Source: Proliferodiscus dingleyae (lineage: Eukaryota > Ascomycota > Leotiomycetes > Helotiales > Lachnaceae). Taken from it: a stretch of DNA of 64,000 bases. The DNA is taken from the NCBI GenBank assembly GCA_003988795.1, contig QYAK01000042.1:62001-126000 (forward strand). The letters run 5' to 3'. A program made the translations under genes and the position numbers. The stretch's first letter is position 1; every line of letters begins with the position of its first letter. This document shows, in pieces, positions 32,613 through 44,303 of the stretch. The notes beneath the pieces were generated by a model, which was not told the origin of the DNA, searched no databases, and saw only the letters and a list, made by a program, of their open reading frames with translations.

Positions 32613-33801
32613 GTTATACCTGTTATACCTGTGAGGCCTGTGATACCTGCTGCACCGGTGGCGGACAGAACGAGAGACAAGATGCGGCTGAGGAACGACA
32701 TTGCGACGAACAGGTCTGTAGACCTTTTCTATCTCATCTCACAATGACTGACTATCGAACAGCTGCGGTGGTCGCCGCCTTGCAGCAGATTGCCGTCTGC
32801 GCTGCACGGTACAGCTTCCTGTAGAGGAAGGTGAGTGAAAGCCAGGTACCCGCAACGTGCGGATTCTTGGCGACATATTGGAGGAGACGGGGGCAGACTG
32901 GGGGAAGGATGCCTCCCACCCGTCACTGTGGCGCGCTAGAAGCCTGCCCTGAGCTTCTGGCCGTCCGGCTGGTGAGTATCAGAGACCTTCCATTCGCCAC
33001 ATCTTGAGTCGCCAGCTGATAACCTAATTAGATCGATTTTGATTCGTTATGCCATGCATGTTATTGGGCTGCTATTGGCTCTAAGATAATCAGAGCATGG
33101 GATACCTGATATTCCCGTGCTTTCACAATCCCCTTTCATTCGTTTGGAGCGTGGATGTACCTTTGCATGGCGGGGGCGTCGCACAAGTCGCAGCAATGGG
33201 GCTCATAGTACTCAATCTACCCAATGATATCAGTTGTATTGGGAATCTATATACATATGTATACATTATTGTTGTAGAGTTGGAAGAATCTGATGTCAAG
33301 AAACAACTCTTTTGCCACTCTAGAGAACGAATACCCTAGCTATTAACTACAATATAAAAGTACAGGAAGCTTGCCGTGTTGAGCATTACGAGACGGAGCG
33401 ATTGATTTCGGAGGTGTAGCACACCCTCTATTGGCATTCTCCAGGCCAACATAGACAATACTTATGTCGTTGAAGTATTCCTCTCTCAATATTGAGTCGC
33501 TCAACGCTCTCGGTATCCATGATCGCGCAAATGTGAGGTAGCTCTAGAATTAAATCAAGCTATTGAGCCATTGGGTGGGTAAACCAAGTCATCACATGCC
33601 ATCCCTTTCTGGCGATTTGCTATGGAATCATGCATGCACAGTCATCCATCAGTTGCAGATTCGTGCGATGCAACCAATATCATGTCTATATTGTCCTTAC
33701 GTTTCGTTTGGATAGCGCTCTTGATATAACAATTCTTTCTCTCTCCTTTGCTATAAGATAAGTGGTTATATAGTTTCAAAATAAAACTACTTGAAGTCAT
33801 C
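32613..33801. other. Divergent intergenic region, about 1.2 kb
   Basis: Shared upstream region of the phosphatase and the flavin oxidoreductase. The phosphatase 5' side has a GTGAGGCCTGTGATACCTG-like direct-repeat patch (about 32620-32650). A CT-rich tract lies just upstream of 33802. No gene is supported. Confidence 0.5.
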
Positions 33802-35286
33802 ATGCCTCCATACGCAAGCATCAATCTGCATCCCTCCACTCATCCCATCAGCGCTTTGGAGACTCACAAGTACGACGTGATCTGCATTGGCTCTGGATGG
33901 GCTGGCCGAGTCATTGTGGCGCGAGTCGTCAAAGCCGGTCTCACAGCCATCATTGTCGAGAATGAGCTTGTCGGCGGCGACTGTCCGTTCTGGGCCTGTG
34001 TGCCGAGTAAAGCCATCCTGCGTCCTAATGAAGCACTTCAAGAAGCAAGAGCGGTAACAGGAGTGAGGGAGAAGATTTCTCAAGGTAGCGTAGTAAACGA
34101 GAGCGTGTTCAAGAGAAGGGATGTGTATACTGGTGGATTTGACGACGGGAAGGTATTGGTGCCGCTCGTCGAGTCCAGTGGTTCAGCTCTCGTGAGAGGA
34201 ACGGGGAGAATCTCAGGAGAGAAGAAGGTTATCGTTGAAGCTTTGGATGGATCCAGTGTTGAGCTAGAGGCAAAGTGTGCTGTCGCTATCTGCACGGGTA
34301 GCAAGCCCATCATTCCTGACGCCCTGAAGGACGTAAAGCCATGGACTCCGCGAGACGCAACAAGCTCCAGCACAGTTCCAAATCATTTGATTATAGTGGG
34401 TGCTGGTGCAGTTGGCACTGAAATGGCCACTGCGTACAGCGGCTTTGGAGCGAAAGTTACCTTGATATCCTCAACCGATGAAATCCTTCCCAAGGTTGAT
34501 GCGGATGGTGCAAGAGTCGTCAGAGAAAATCTAGCGTCTAAGGGAGTGGAGGTGTTCCTTTCAACAAAGGTGGTTGCCGCTTGTCGAGAAGCTGATGGCA
34601 GTGTGAAGGTTGACCTATCGAATGGAGAGACACTGGTTGCGACAGAAATTCTGGTTGCTGCTGGACGTCAGGCGCAGACACAGGGCATTGGCCTCGAAAC
34701 ACTCGGAGTAAGAGCAGATGGGTCCCCAATTCCCGTCGACGAGTCTCTGTGTGTATCCTCCGTAGCAGGAGAGTGGCTCTATGCGGCTGGTGATGTCAAT
34801 GGAAGAGCACCACTGACACACTCCAGCAAGTACCATGCGCGAATTGTCGCCAACAGCATCATATCCAGGCTCAGAGGAACAGACACAGAACGCGGTCCGT
34901 GGAGCAAAACTTCGGCAACTGCTGATCGCTTGGCCCAGCCAGCTGTTGTGTTCACTGATCCAGCGGTAGCCACAGTTGGACTGACGAGAAAATCAGCAAA
35001 GACTGCTGGGCTGGACTTCAGAGAGATTACTGCTCCAGTCAAGACGCTGGGTGCAGCATTGCATGCCGAAGGATACGCGGACGGATGGGCACAGTGGATT
35101 GTTGATCGGAATTCCAGCCAGCTGCTCGGGGCCACCTTTGTTGGAAGCGGCGTGGCGGACTTGCTGCATGCTTCGACGGTGGCTGTTGTTGGAGGGTTGA
35201 CGCTTGAGCAATTGTCACATGCCATTCCATCCTTTCCTACCATGAGTGAGGTGTATCTGAATCTCTTGGACGCGGCAGGACTGTAG
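33802..35286 (+). CDS. Class I pyridine nucleotide-disulfide oxidoreductase
   Basis: A single exon of 494 residues, related to dihydrolipoamide dehydrogenase and mercuric reductase. An FAD loop (GSGWAGRVI), an NAD(P) loop (VGAGAVGTEMA), the second FAD contact (LYAAGDVNG) and a C-terminal dimerisation domain are present. The redox-active pair is CPFWAC within GGDCPFWACVPSK. The CxxxxC spacing of the family (canonical CLNVGC) is kept, but the intervening residues differ. The usual C-terminal HxHP/HPT-type catalytic His motif is replaced by HAIPSFPTMSE, which retains the H..PT pattern. The natural substrate is unknown and is probably not lipoamide. There is no mitochondrial presequence. Confidence 0.92.
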   Translation: MPPYASINLHPSTHPISALETHKYDVICIGSGWAGRVIVARVVKAGLTAIIVENELVGGDCPFWACVPSKAILRPNEALQEARAVTGVREKISQGSVVNESVFKRRDVYTGGFDDGKVLVPLVESSGSALVRGTGRISGEKKVIVEALDGSSVELEAKCAVAICTGSKPIIPDALKDVKPWTPRDATSSSTVPNHLIIVGAGAVGTEMATAYSGFGAKVTLISSTDEILPKVDADGARVVRENLASKGVEVFLSTKVVAACREADGSVKVDLSNGETLVATEILVAAGRQAQTQGIGLETLGVRADGSPIPVDESLCVSSVAGEWLYAAGDVNGRAPLTHSSKYHARIVANSIISRLRGTDTERGPWSKTSATADRLAQPAVVFTDPAVATVGLTRKSAKTAGLDFREITAPVKTLGAALHAEGYADGWAQWIVDRNSSQLLGATFVGSGVADLLHASTVAVVGGLTLEQLSHAIPSFPTMSEVYLNLLDAAGL

Positions 35287-36316
35287 CAAGCAAGCTATCC
35301 AACTGGATGTACTCAATTGCACGCACCGTGTCTTTCTCTAGTTGTCTGTCTGTCTATCCACCTGGATTGGTGATGCAGACATCATACATACTCACATGAC
35401 GATATTTTCGAATGTCTCACTCAGTCTTGATACTGAGAGCTTCTTTTTGGTGCTGCTTTCTGAGCTTCTGTTTGAGCCATGCCGTACTAAACTGTACTGT
35501 ATGGTACTGGACGGTACTTGTGCATACCAAGGAGACTGGTTGTTGGAAGACGAGTAGATGATATTCAGGAGAACGTTGCACTATGACCCGGCCAGGCCCA
35601 GCTTGTGTCTCTGACCCCCACATGCACATGCACATGCACATGCTCTCTGGCTCCAAGATCCACGTTGCACGCTGGTGTTCCAAGTCAAGTCTCCAGGGCC
35701 CCCCTCGACGGGCACATGTCCGTCCCCAGCAGGCGTCTGTCGGCATGCTCTTCTCATTAGGCGAGCCAATCAGAGCTCGTGAATGAGTCAGGGGGTCTGT
35801 TTTGGTGAGGCTCGGCAGAGACCCTACCTGCGGGCCAGACCCATCCCATCCCCATCCTGTGCTCGCCTTTGCCCTACCCAACGAAACACAAGCTCGAATT
35901 CGGGTTTGCATCCTTCTGCAGCCATGTGATGGAGGAGCCGCACAAGAAGCTGTCGAGCTCGACAAGATGCACTACTAACTAACTGGCTGACTGCCTGGCA
36001 GCACACTGGGCTTCATGAGGAGGAAGCAGCCACGAGATGGATAGTCTTAATTTAGAAAGCTGTCTGCATTTTCGTTCCTACTCTGGTCTCTGGTCTCTGG
36101 TGTCCCGGCTTGGCCCAACATCAAGCTGAGATGTATTCTTTCCAGGTTGTTCAGCACGGCCCGCATCGTCAACCATGGCTGGAGCGAAAAAAATAAAATG
36201 GAGACCCGATGGACCCTAGATAGGAGAAGGGTCCTGGTGAATAAAACTCCCCCAGATTCTCTCTTCTGCAGCAAGCCTTCTCCTTATCTCTCTTTCCCCA
36301 ATTGCACTCTGACAAC
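35287..36316. other. Intergenic, desaturase promoter region
   Basis: About 1 kb without a supported gene. A CACATG microsatellite is at 35619-35642, and GTACTG-rich short repeats are at about 35489-35516. Confidence 0.5.
35619..35642. repeat. (CACATG)4 microsatellite
   Basis: Four tandem copies of the hexamer in non-coding DNA. Confidence 0.8.
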
Positions 36317-37793
36317 ATGACCGTCGCCTCCCAGCCCAACATGGCAGGCGTCGCAAACGCAGAAGGCGCCCAGCATGTTGATCTCCACGGAGACGTTTTC
36401 GAGCTGCCCAAATTCACAATGAAGGAGATCCACGACGCCATTCCCGCCCATTGTTTCAAGCCTTCCATCCTCCGCTCCATGGCCTACGTTGTGCGTGACT
36501 ATGTCTACCTCTCGACGCTCATCTACCTCGCCGTCACATACATCCCTCTCCTCCCCAACGCATACCTCCGCTTCGCCGCCTGGGCAGCGTATACGACGGT
36601 GCAAGGCTTCGTCTTCACCGGCATCTGGATCCTGGCGCACGAGTGCGGCCATGGCGCCTTCTCGAAGAGCAAGAAGCTCAACCACACAATGGGTCTCATC
36701 ATGCACTCCTTCTTGCTCGTGCCCTTCCACTCGTGGCGCCTGAGCCACTCGCAACACCACAAGGCGACGGGAAACCTCGACAAGGATACGGCGTTTGTGC
36801 CACACACAAGAGATTCGTGGATCAAGAAGAAATTTGGGGCTAAGGCTGATGCTAGCATGATCGAGCTGGCAGAGCTGGCCGAGGACTCGCCAATTGTGAC
36901 ATTGTGGAACTGCATAATACACCAAGTGCTCGGCTGGCCTGGGTATCTGCTATTCAACTTGACGGGCCAGGACTACAACGGTGCGAGGGGCGTGAGGGTC
37001 AGCCATTTCTATTTTGGCGAAGACAGCGTCTTCTACAAGAAATCAGAGCTGCCATTGATCCTCTTATCTGACATTGGAGTGGCGTGTATGATCGCTGCCC
37101 TCGTGGTGGCAGGACAGGTGTTCGGGAGCTGGAATGTTATTGTGTTGTGGGGTGTTCCGTGGCTGTGGGTGAACAGCTGGATTGGTAGAGCTCTTCTCCC
37201 CTTTTATGTTAAGATTTAGGTATTGACAAGATCCAGTGGCCATCACTTTCCTCCAACACACCGATGGCAGCATGCCACACTACAACAACAGCACATGGAC
37301 ATTTGCACGTGGAGCCACGGCGACAATTGACCGCGATCTCGGCTTCATCGATACCCACCTCTTTCATGACATTATCGGGACGCACGTGTGCCACCACCTC
37401 ATCTCCACAATCCCTTTCTACCATGCTGGCGAAGCTTCAATACACATCAAGAGAGTCATGGGCAAGCACTACAAAGCTGACACCACCACGCCATTCTGGA
37501 CCGCGTTCTGGAAGAACCAGCGCACCTGTAAGTTTGTCGAGGAGACGGCGGGTGCCGAGGGCAGCGGAGTGTACATGTATCGCAACTTGTATAACAAGGA
37601 AGGCCAGACGCAACCCCAATTGACGAGTGCGCAAAAGAGTCGGCGGGGTGGAGAGGCCCACGCTGCGGCTGCCAAAGCGGCTCCGTCTGCTATGGCAACA
37701 GCCATGTCCTCGTCGCGGAACTTGGATGCCCGCCGCCGCTTGAGTCAGTCTGCGCAACTTCGCGCGAACTTGCCATTGATTTCGGAGGCTTGA
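36317..37793 (+). CDS. Delta12 (oleate) fatty-acid desaturase
   Basis: Two exons (36317-37184, 37237-37793) around a 52-nt intron give 474 residues. This ER membrane di-iron enzyme converts oleate to linoleate on phospholipids. The three histidine boxes are present: HECGH (108-112), HSQHH (144-148) and HVCHH (339-343). Hydrophobic spans lie before and between the boxes (VYLSTLIYLAVTYIPLL; IALLVAG-type segments around 37080-37180). The ATG at 36317 is the first true ATG. The C terminus is a long hydrophilic, Ala/Arg/Ser-rich tail (about 60 residues) beyond the last box. Delta12 is favoured over Delta15 by overall resemblance to fungal FAD2-type proteins. Specificity cannot be settled from sequence alone. 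Confidence 0.93.
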
Positions 37794-38098
37794 TAGATTG
37801 ATCATGACGTTGCAGCTATCGCATAGGCATCGCATAGACATTGTATAGACATTTGATAGAGGCAGTAGATAGACAGCGGCGTTAGATGGCGTTGTCTTAT
37901 GGAAACATGTCCTCAAAGATTAGATACACACAAAGATACCTTAGAGACATGGAAATCAGATTATTAAGAAATCCGGATATTATCCTAATGAACGCCGCTC
38001 AGATACTTAGTGGCATCGGATGCCAAAGCCCCTAACACCAAGCAATGCAGACCAAGGGATATCATGTCACCCAGCAGACTCCTATCACATCACCACCA
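37794..38098. other. Convergent 3' intergenic region
   Basis: 305 bp. It includes several short repeats of a CATAGACAT-type sequence at about 37823-37875. No gene is supported. Confidence 0.45.
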
Positions 38099-39628
38099 CT
38101 ATCGCCCACTCGTGAGACTTGCAGACGACGACGTCCTCCTCTGAGGTGGTATCTGCATACTAAAACTGTTCGCTCTCCTCGCCGCGACGCCAGCCATACC
38201 GACCCCCAACGGTGTGGTATCCAACTCTCCCTCGGCGTCGCCGTCCGCATCTACGTGGATGCTGTCGGTGGCCGGCCGCATCTTCGAGCCATTCCCAGCG
38301 ACCTTGAAGATGTTGACGGTGAAGCCGTTCGTGGCGTGGTGCAGCTGTTCGTAGAGCCTCTGGCGCATGTACCGCTTCTCGACCGGGATGTGTATCACTG
38401 GCGGAACAAGCGGCTGCGGATTCCAGTTCGAGAGGCCATGCATCACAGATGTGAGCTCTTCGTCCGAGTCAACCGGGCCGTTTGCCGCCTCCTCATCCTC
38501 GAGAGGGGCGTTGGCATCTATTGCAGCTTCTGTGAGGGAAGAGTCAGTTTCCGTCTCTCTCGCGACCTTGGATGGCAAACATACTCTGCTGCTTTGCTTG
38601 ATTCTTCTTCTGGTATGCCGTCAGAAGCATGTCGTATGGTAAGGATCGACCCGGTACAGCGCGTTTTGCTCCCATGGAATGGCTCTTGCATGTCAAAGAA
38701 CGAGCACAAGGTACTCCGTCTTTCATGACACCGCATTGTCTTTCCACGTCGACAGGGCCTTTAACGTGTAAGTCAGCGGACATTGCTTCGCCAAAGTGAA
38801 TTCAGGAATACAATAACCCCAGGGGAAGGATATGGCTACAGTGTGAATTACCTTTAGGCTTTGCAGCTTTCAATTTCGGCTCCTCTTTCTTCTTCTTCGG
38901 CTTGGGCCCCTTATCGGCATCTTCATCGGCCTTCCGCTTCTTACCCTTCTTCGAGTCATCAGCTCCGACTTTCTTCCCAGCGCTCTTTTTGGTGCTCTTC
39001 AGACCCTCGGGTCCCTTTTTGTCGTCATCGTCGTCATCGTCCTCGTCCATCTTGGTGTCTCCTTCATCATCCTTCTCTGCTGTCAATCCTTTTTTCTCCC
39101 TTTCACGAGCCTCTTTCTGCTCCTTCTTCCTTTGCGCCTTCTCTTTCTTCGCCTTTAGGCAGCCCTTGACGTGGTTCTCTGCCGCTGACTTTAGGATGCT
39201 CTTCTTGCAATGCTTGCACTGTTGTAGATCGAGACTGTCTTCAAGGGGCCGACCAGTGGCAAATGTCTCACGAGCAGCATCATCTAGCTGGTTCACAACT
39301 GGTCCGGGCGAGGCTGCTGCTGAGGTGGTAGAAGGGGTATCGGTACGTTTCTTTTTGTCATCTACTGGGCGTTAGCCTTGCGGCTCAGTCGCAACAGAGG
39401 AGGCAGTCACCATCAATCACGCTTCCATCACGCCAGTTCCCAGGCTTGCTATGCTTTGGCGCAGGCTTTTTCAATTTGATTGTGCCATTTGATTTGTTAT
39501 CTTTCTTCGGCGCGACCTTGATTGTAGACTCGTCGTCGCTTGCAAGAGAGGCTAAAGATACGATCAGCAAAGACCGCGTCAGGAGACGATCATCGCTTAC
39601 ATTTATTGTTTCCTGCCGTAGCTGCCAT
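38099..39628 (-). CDS. SGF73: SAGA deubiquitination-module subunit Sgf73 (ataxin-7-like)
   Basis: Five exons (39601-39628, 39411-39551, 38852-39361, 38585-38758, 38099-38529) give 427 residues. Sgf73 anchors the H2B-deubiquitinating module (Ubp8, Sgf11, Sus1) to SAGA. An N-terminal zinc-finger-like segment (CKHCKKSIL...HVKGC) precedes a long Lys/Asp/Glu-rich linker. The SCA7 domain is unmistakable: ERQCGVMKDGVPCARSLTCK then SHSMGAKRAVPGRS. It is built from exon 4, with both splice junctions keeping the frame. The low-complexity charged linker contains eight consecutive Asp residues. It is nuclear. The DUB-anchoring role is established for the yeast protein and inferred here. Confidence 0.92.
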
Positions 39629-40389
39629 GTCGTGGACTCTATTGTGCCTTTCCGGGTGCTATTGCAATTAATATGGATGCTGCTGACGTTCGTGTCACAG
39701 CCGTGGCCGGATTGCGATGTTTCTATTAAAGGTTTCGCAGCACGCCTGAGAGTTGACACTGTCCGCAAGCCCTAACAACTGATATATATGTGAACAGTAT
39801 AGACTGAGTCGCAGTCGATAATTATAACCGTATAGTAATACCTTTGCGATGCTTGAGTGACGAGGCTGTTAAGTTGAGTTGGGCTGACCTTTGTTGCTGC
39901 CTTAGGCGATAGATAAGCTGATAAGATCCGGGGCATCACGATTTTCCGAGCCGGTTGAAAAGATTAGGTTGCATGAAATGTTCACTATATATTTCATACT
40001 TTCATATGCTCTGTGACTCAAATAGAGCAAGTATTTCCGAGACCAGTACAGCTCGGCATTGTATATAGACTTGCTATTCAGTAAATATCATGTGATCATA
40101 TGCCTTTGGGACTAGTCTAGATCGATCATTTTTCTTATGAGTTGGTGAGAAGAGTTGAAATTACAGCTCTCAAGAGCTATTTCTTTCAGCTTATCTCTGA
40201 GTTCAGTGTGGGCCACAACAGCTTTCTCATCCTGGGCATTTAACCTTGCTCAACGTACCCAAATCTTCTGACAAGACGGTGTACTACACGTTCATATACG
40301 CTGCTTTCAGGTAGACTTCATGGCACACGTGAGATCCTACTACCTAGGTGCGAGGAGAAGCCAAACGAAGCACTGCATTGCTATATTCC
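39629..40389. other. Intergenic
   Basis: 761 bp between the 5' end of SGF73 and the 3' end of the MFS gene. No gene is supported. Confidence 0.5.
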
Positions 40390-41983
40390 TCAAGCAGCGC
40401 TCAGGCCCTCTTCGACCTCTTCTGCTGGCCTCTTTCCCTTTCCACGTAACAAAAGCCATAGACATGCAATAGCTCCCAGGAGCGCTAATATCACAGGCTG
40501 CAAACTCTTCACTCCCCTAGCCTGCGCAATAGCTCCCACTATGAAGGGGAAAATTGCCCCTCCAGAACCACCAAATGCGGCTGCGAAACCTACACTCCCA
40601 ACGTGTAGATGTTTTGGCATCAGTCTCGTAACAAAGACCATCGCAGTCGGAAAGAGCGGCCCCAAGAAGAAGCCCAAGAATGCTACCGAAATAGCAGAAA
40701 CAATTAGGGAGGGTACGAGCCAGAATATGAGCTCAAGGCATACGCAGATAGCAATGTATGAAATAACGGCTTTGAACTCGCCCAATCTGCCGGTTAGAAA
40801 TCCTAGTAGTACCCGCCCAAAGGCCATGCCACCCCAAAACCCCGTTGATGTAGCGCCGGATTGGAAAGCTGATGCCGAACGGACGTTGGTCATAAATTGG
40901 ATGATCCAGCCTCCAAGAGAGACTATAATTGTCAGTTTCGAACTTACAGGACAAAGCTGACAGACCTTCTGCGCCCATATACCCAAATATGAAGAGAGCA
41001 AAAATCCACGTGATATTATTTGAAATGGCTTCTCTTGTACGACCAGACTTGTCGTGTTCGATGCTCGGATTTTCAGTCCGGTATACTTGCCCGCTCTGTT
41101 CCCAAAAAGTATATGCCGAAGAGACCAATTCAAGACCAGACATGGCGACCTGCACCGGTCAGATACAGTATGCAAGACCTGCAGTCGGATCTTACCATGA
41201 CATAGTAGAAGCTGTACCACGGGAGTCCTCCACTGCTGAACAGCCCAGTGGCCAGCAAGGGGGCGACGGTGGCACCAAGGGCGTAACAACAATGTAAGAA
41301 CCCAGCCACTTCGTTTGCGTTTGCCATATTCGCGAGCCATGCACACCAGGCGGCATCGATCAGCCCATTGCCAAAGCCCACGACAATGAATAAGACGACC
41401 AAGACTGGGTATGGGGGGTGAACAGCGAAGACAATATAAGACACAATATGACAAGCGGGCCCAATGATTGCAACCCCTCGTTGACCAAGTCTAACATGGA
41501 CCATATTATTAACAATAGCAGCAAGAGAGTATCCGGCAAATGGAGAAAGAAAGACCAGTGACACGACTGTATAATTCAAATGGTAGTAATTTTCCAGCTG
41601 CGAGACGTTAATATTGCCGTTAGACTCGTCTAGAAACCACTTACCCGACCAATAAGTGCCTACACAAGTCAGTATGTTTTGAACAATTAGGACGAGGGAC
41701 ACAGTCTTACACCATAAGATCCATCATTCATGCCTACCACAAAGAAGGACCAAAATGTCGCAAATACCCTCCACATATTAATAGCTGGGGAGTTCCATTT
41801 TGGACGTGCTTCCACTGCATTACTTGGTGGGGTTACTTCCTCCCTGATGTCTTCTGGGTCGTCTTGCCGATGGCTCCTCATACTACCAGTCTGGTAGGCT
41901 TCTGGGATAGGCCGAAGCTCAATGCCATTGAAGACTCCGATATCAGTTCCCGGCTCAGTTCGCAGAATAGCATGGTCCGACAT
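40390..41983 (-). CDS. MFS transporter (Bsc6/fucose-permease-like)
   Basis: Five exons (41711-41983, 41645-41659, 41196-41597, 40966-41149, 40390-40922) give 468 residues with about 12 hydrophobic spans. The N terminus is cytoplasmic and acidic; the first span is preceded by WNSPAINMWRVFATFWSFF and ends GMNDGSYGALIGRLE. The second exon is only 15 nt (ALIGR). It is required to join SYG to LENYYHLNYTVVSLVFL, and its flanking splice sites are canonical. A charged loop separates the two halves. Transported substrate is unknown; the resemblance is to the fungal Bsc6-like/sugar-permease branch rather than to drug antiporters. Confidence 0.88.
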
Positions 41984-42886
41984 CTTGAGTGTATGGAGAA
42001 AATAAGGATCTACAAATGAGTCTAATGGCAGTTTGAAATATCCTGAGGCCAGTCTGAAGATATTATAACTCTCCGTTCGCTGTTATGCTCGTTCATTCGT
42101 ATTACAGAGGCTAAAGTGGGGGCTTTGTAGATCATTTTCGGGTTGAATCCGGGGAAAGATCTGTCGACATGGGGTTTTCTATTATTTGGTTGGATGTGAG
42201 ATTCCACCAGGTGAGTCAAAGCTGGGAAGTCCTCGTAAGCATGGTAATACGCCGCTCCGATGTTCTAGCGGATCATGTAGGTCGGGGAGCACGGGATCAA
42301 AAAGGATCTCAAGCTTACTTCAACACTTTAGCTGACAAGAACGCGAAAGTCCCCTTGATGTATTCTATAATCTAAGCACCAGCTCCTATCGTGAAGAACA
42401 AGTCAAGCTTCGTTGTTCGGCACATTCCGAGCCATTTTCAAAAGCCGAGCCCGGCCACCACGGGCTTGGCCACGACTACGACTCAGAAGGTCCGAAAGAC
42501 AGGCAGCTGGAGAAAGCCAAACCCTGGCAACAACCCCACAGTGAACGACTGGCGTCTACAATTTAGACCTAGAGCAGTCGCAATTGGCAGGGATGAGTGA
42601 TGTCTGGGCTGATAAGGGCATCCGTATCTCTCGGCCACAGTCTATCTACACCTTCTAGAAAACTCTTCGCATATTCCAATGCGTAAAAGAGGATGGCTGG
42701 AAGATAGCTGTGCCATGGGGCAACACTCAATGACGATGCGTGCAGTAAGTATAAGAAGCAAGGGAATGTCTTCTTCGGATTTCGGATTTCCTTAATTGTA
42801 AGCTTAAAGACTATCTCTAAGTTTCCCTCGGTGTGACATCTCCATCACCGCCCAATAAGTCGTCTTTGCCAAGTCTCTCTACTACA
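41984..42886. other. Divergent intergenic region
   Basis: 903 bp between the MFS gene and the nucleoside hydrolase. It includes a short inverted repeat AGCCCG-N7-CGGGCT at 42448-42466. No gene is supported. Confidence 0.45.
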
Positions 42887-44172
42887 ATGCAGCTATTCAA
42901 GGTTGTAGTCCCCTTGGTGGCCTCGCTCGTAGCCTCAGCATCCCCAGTTCAAAGAAGTGAGGAAAGCACACGATACGCAATTTTGGACAATGACTGGTCT
43001 TCCGTTGGCTTCATTCCTTTCCTGATGGCTCTTGATGCAGGAATCAATGTGCTTGCTTTGACTTCGTGTATGTAACTCATTCGGCCCTATGTTAATCTCT
43101 GTCTTACGAAAGAAATAGCAACATCAAATACATGGCAAAAGCAATGTGCCTATCACGCTTTAGCTACTCTTGAGATTGGGAACCTGAGTTGCATTCCCGT
43201 GATATATGGATCAACATACCCACTTATCAACACTGCAGAGCGCTTTCAAGCTTGGGAGGCGGTTCACGGAGTTCTTCCCTGGCAAGGAGTGTTCGCACCT
43301 TACAATGCCACGGCCGAAGCTCTTGGATCTGATCCTACTTCTGGAACTGACGCAAACCGGATTTCAGCTTCGGCTTTCCTAGAGGGGTACCCCAATACGA
43401 CAGCTGTTTCGGGACAGTCGGCAGCCGCATTCATGATTGAACAGGTTCACAAATACCCCGGTCAGGTGAGCATATATGCTGCGGGAGCTTTGACAAACAT
43501 TGCTCTGGCCGTGAGACTGGATGATCAGTTTGCAAGCTTGGCGAAGGAGCTCGTCATCATGGGTGGCTATCTCGATGTCAACATGCTACAAGTAAGTTTC
43601 TCACACGCCACTTTCTCGAAATCCATAGTCTGATCGTGGAACAGGCTGTCGGAACCGTCAATCAAGCAGATATCAACTCAGACATCAATCTCATGATTGA
43701 CCCCGAGGCCTCAAAAATTGCTCTCACAGCTGACTTCCCCAACATCATCATTGCTGGAAATGTCGCGAATCAACTACAATCGACTCAGGAATTCCTCGAC
43801 GAGATTCACGAGGTCTCGAATCCTTATTCTGACCTGGTGTATAAATACTATGGTACTCTTTTCCCATTCTGGGACGAGACCGCCATGGGCATACTAGTCG
43901 ATCCTTCCATTAATATCAATAGCAGCACTGGTGAGTCTCCCGTGGTAGCAGTAAATGTGAGTGTAGCTAATCAATTTTCAGTTCTACTTGACGTGGATAC
44001 AGCGTACGGATCCCCAAATTACGGCAACATTCACGTGTACCAGACAGCTTTGAGCCCTCCCAATGTTCGAAATGTCACATACGTAAACCAGATAGATGCG
44101 ACAAAGCTCAAAGCAATGATCAAACGATCTGTACAGTACCCCAAAACCTGTGTTTCTGGAATAGTTCAATAG
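42887..44172 (+). CDS. Secreted nucleoside hydrolase-like protein with divergent active site
   Basis: Four exons (42887-43067, 43119-43591, 43645-43930, 43982-44172) give 376 residues. A signal peptide (VVVPLVASLVASASP) precedes the inosine-uridine-preferring nucleoside hydrolase fold. The canonical N-terminal calcium motif DTDPGxDD is replaced by DNDWSSVGF, so only the first two acidic positions remain. Other family features are present: LALTSSTSN, GSTYPLINT, IYAAGALTNIAL, VIMGG and the late DVDTAYG. The third intron (43931-43981, 51 nt, GTGAGT..TTTTCAG) is stop-free and frame-preserving, so retention would add 17 residues. Substrate or catalytic competence is uncertain. It belongs to the secreted fungal subgroup. 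Confidence 0.85.
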
Positions 44173-44303
44173 GAGGAACAAAGTAGCTTCGGTGGGTCAT
44201 ACTATGCGCTGAAAAAGCGCTTTTGATATCAAAATCAAGTACATAATTCAAAAATAATACCTGTTGGCGTCTAAAAATCTTTATATCACCGCATATTTGA
44301 ATA

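Noticed and set aside
35417..35965. 182-codon minus-strand frame
   Set aside because: It is low-complexity, contains the CACATG microsatellite and has no motif.
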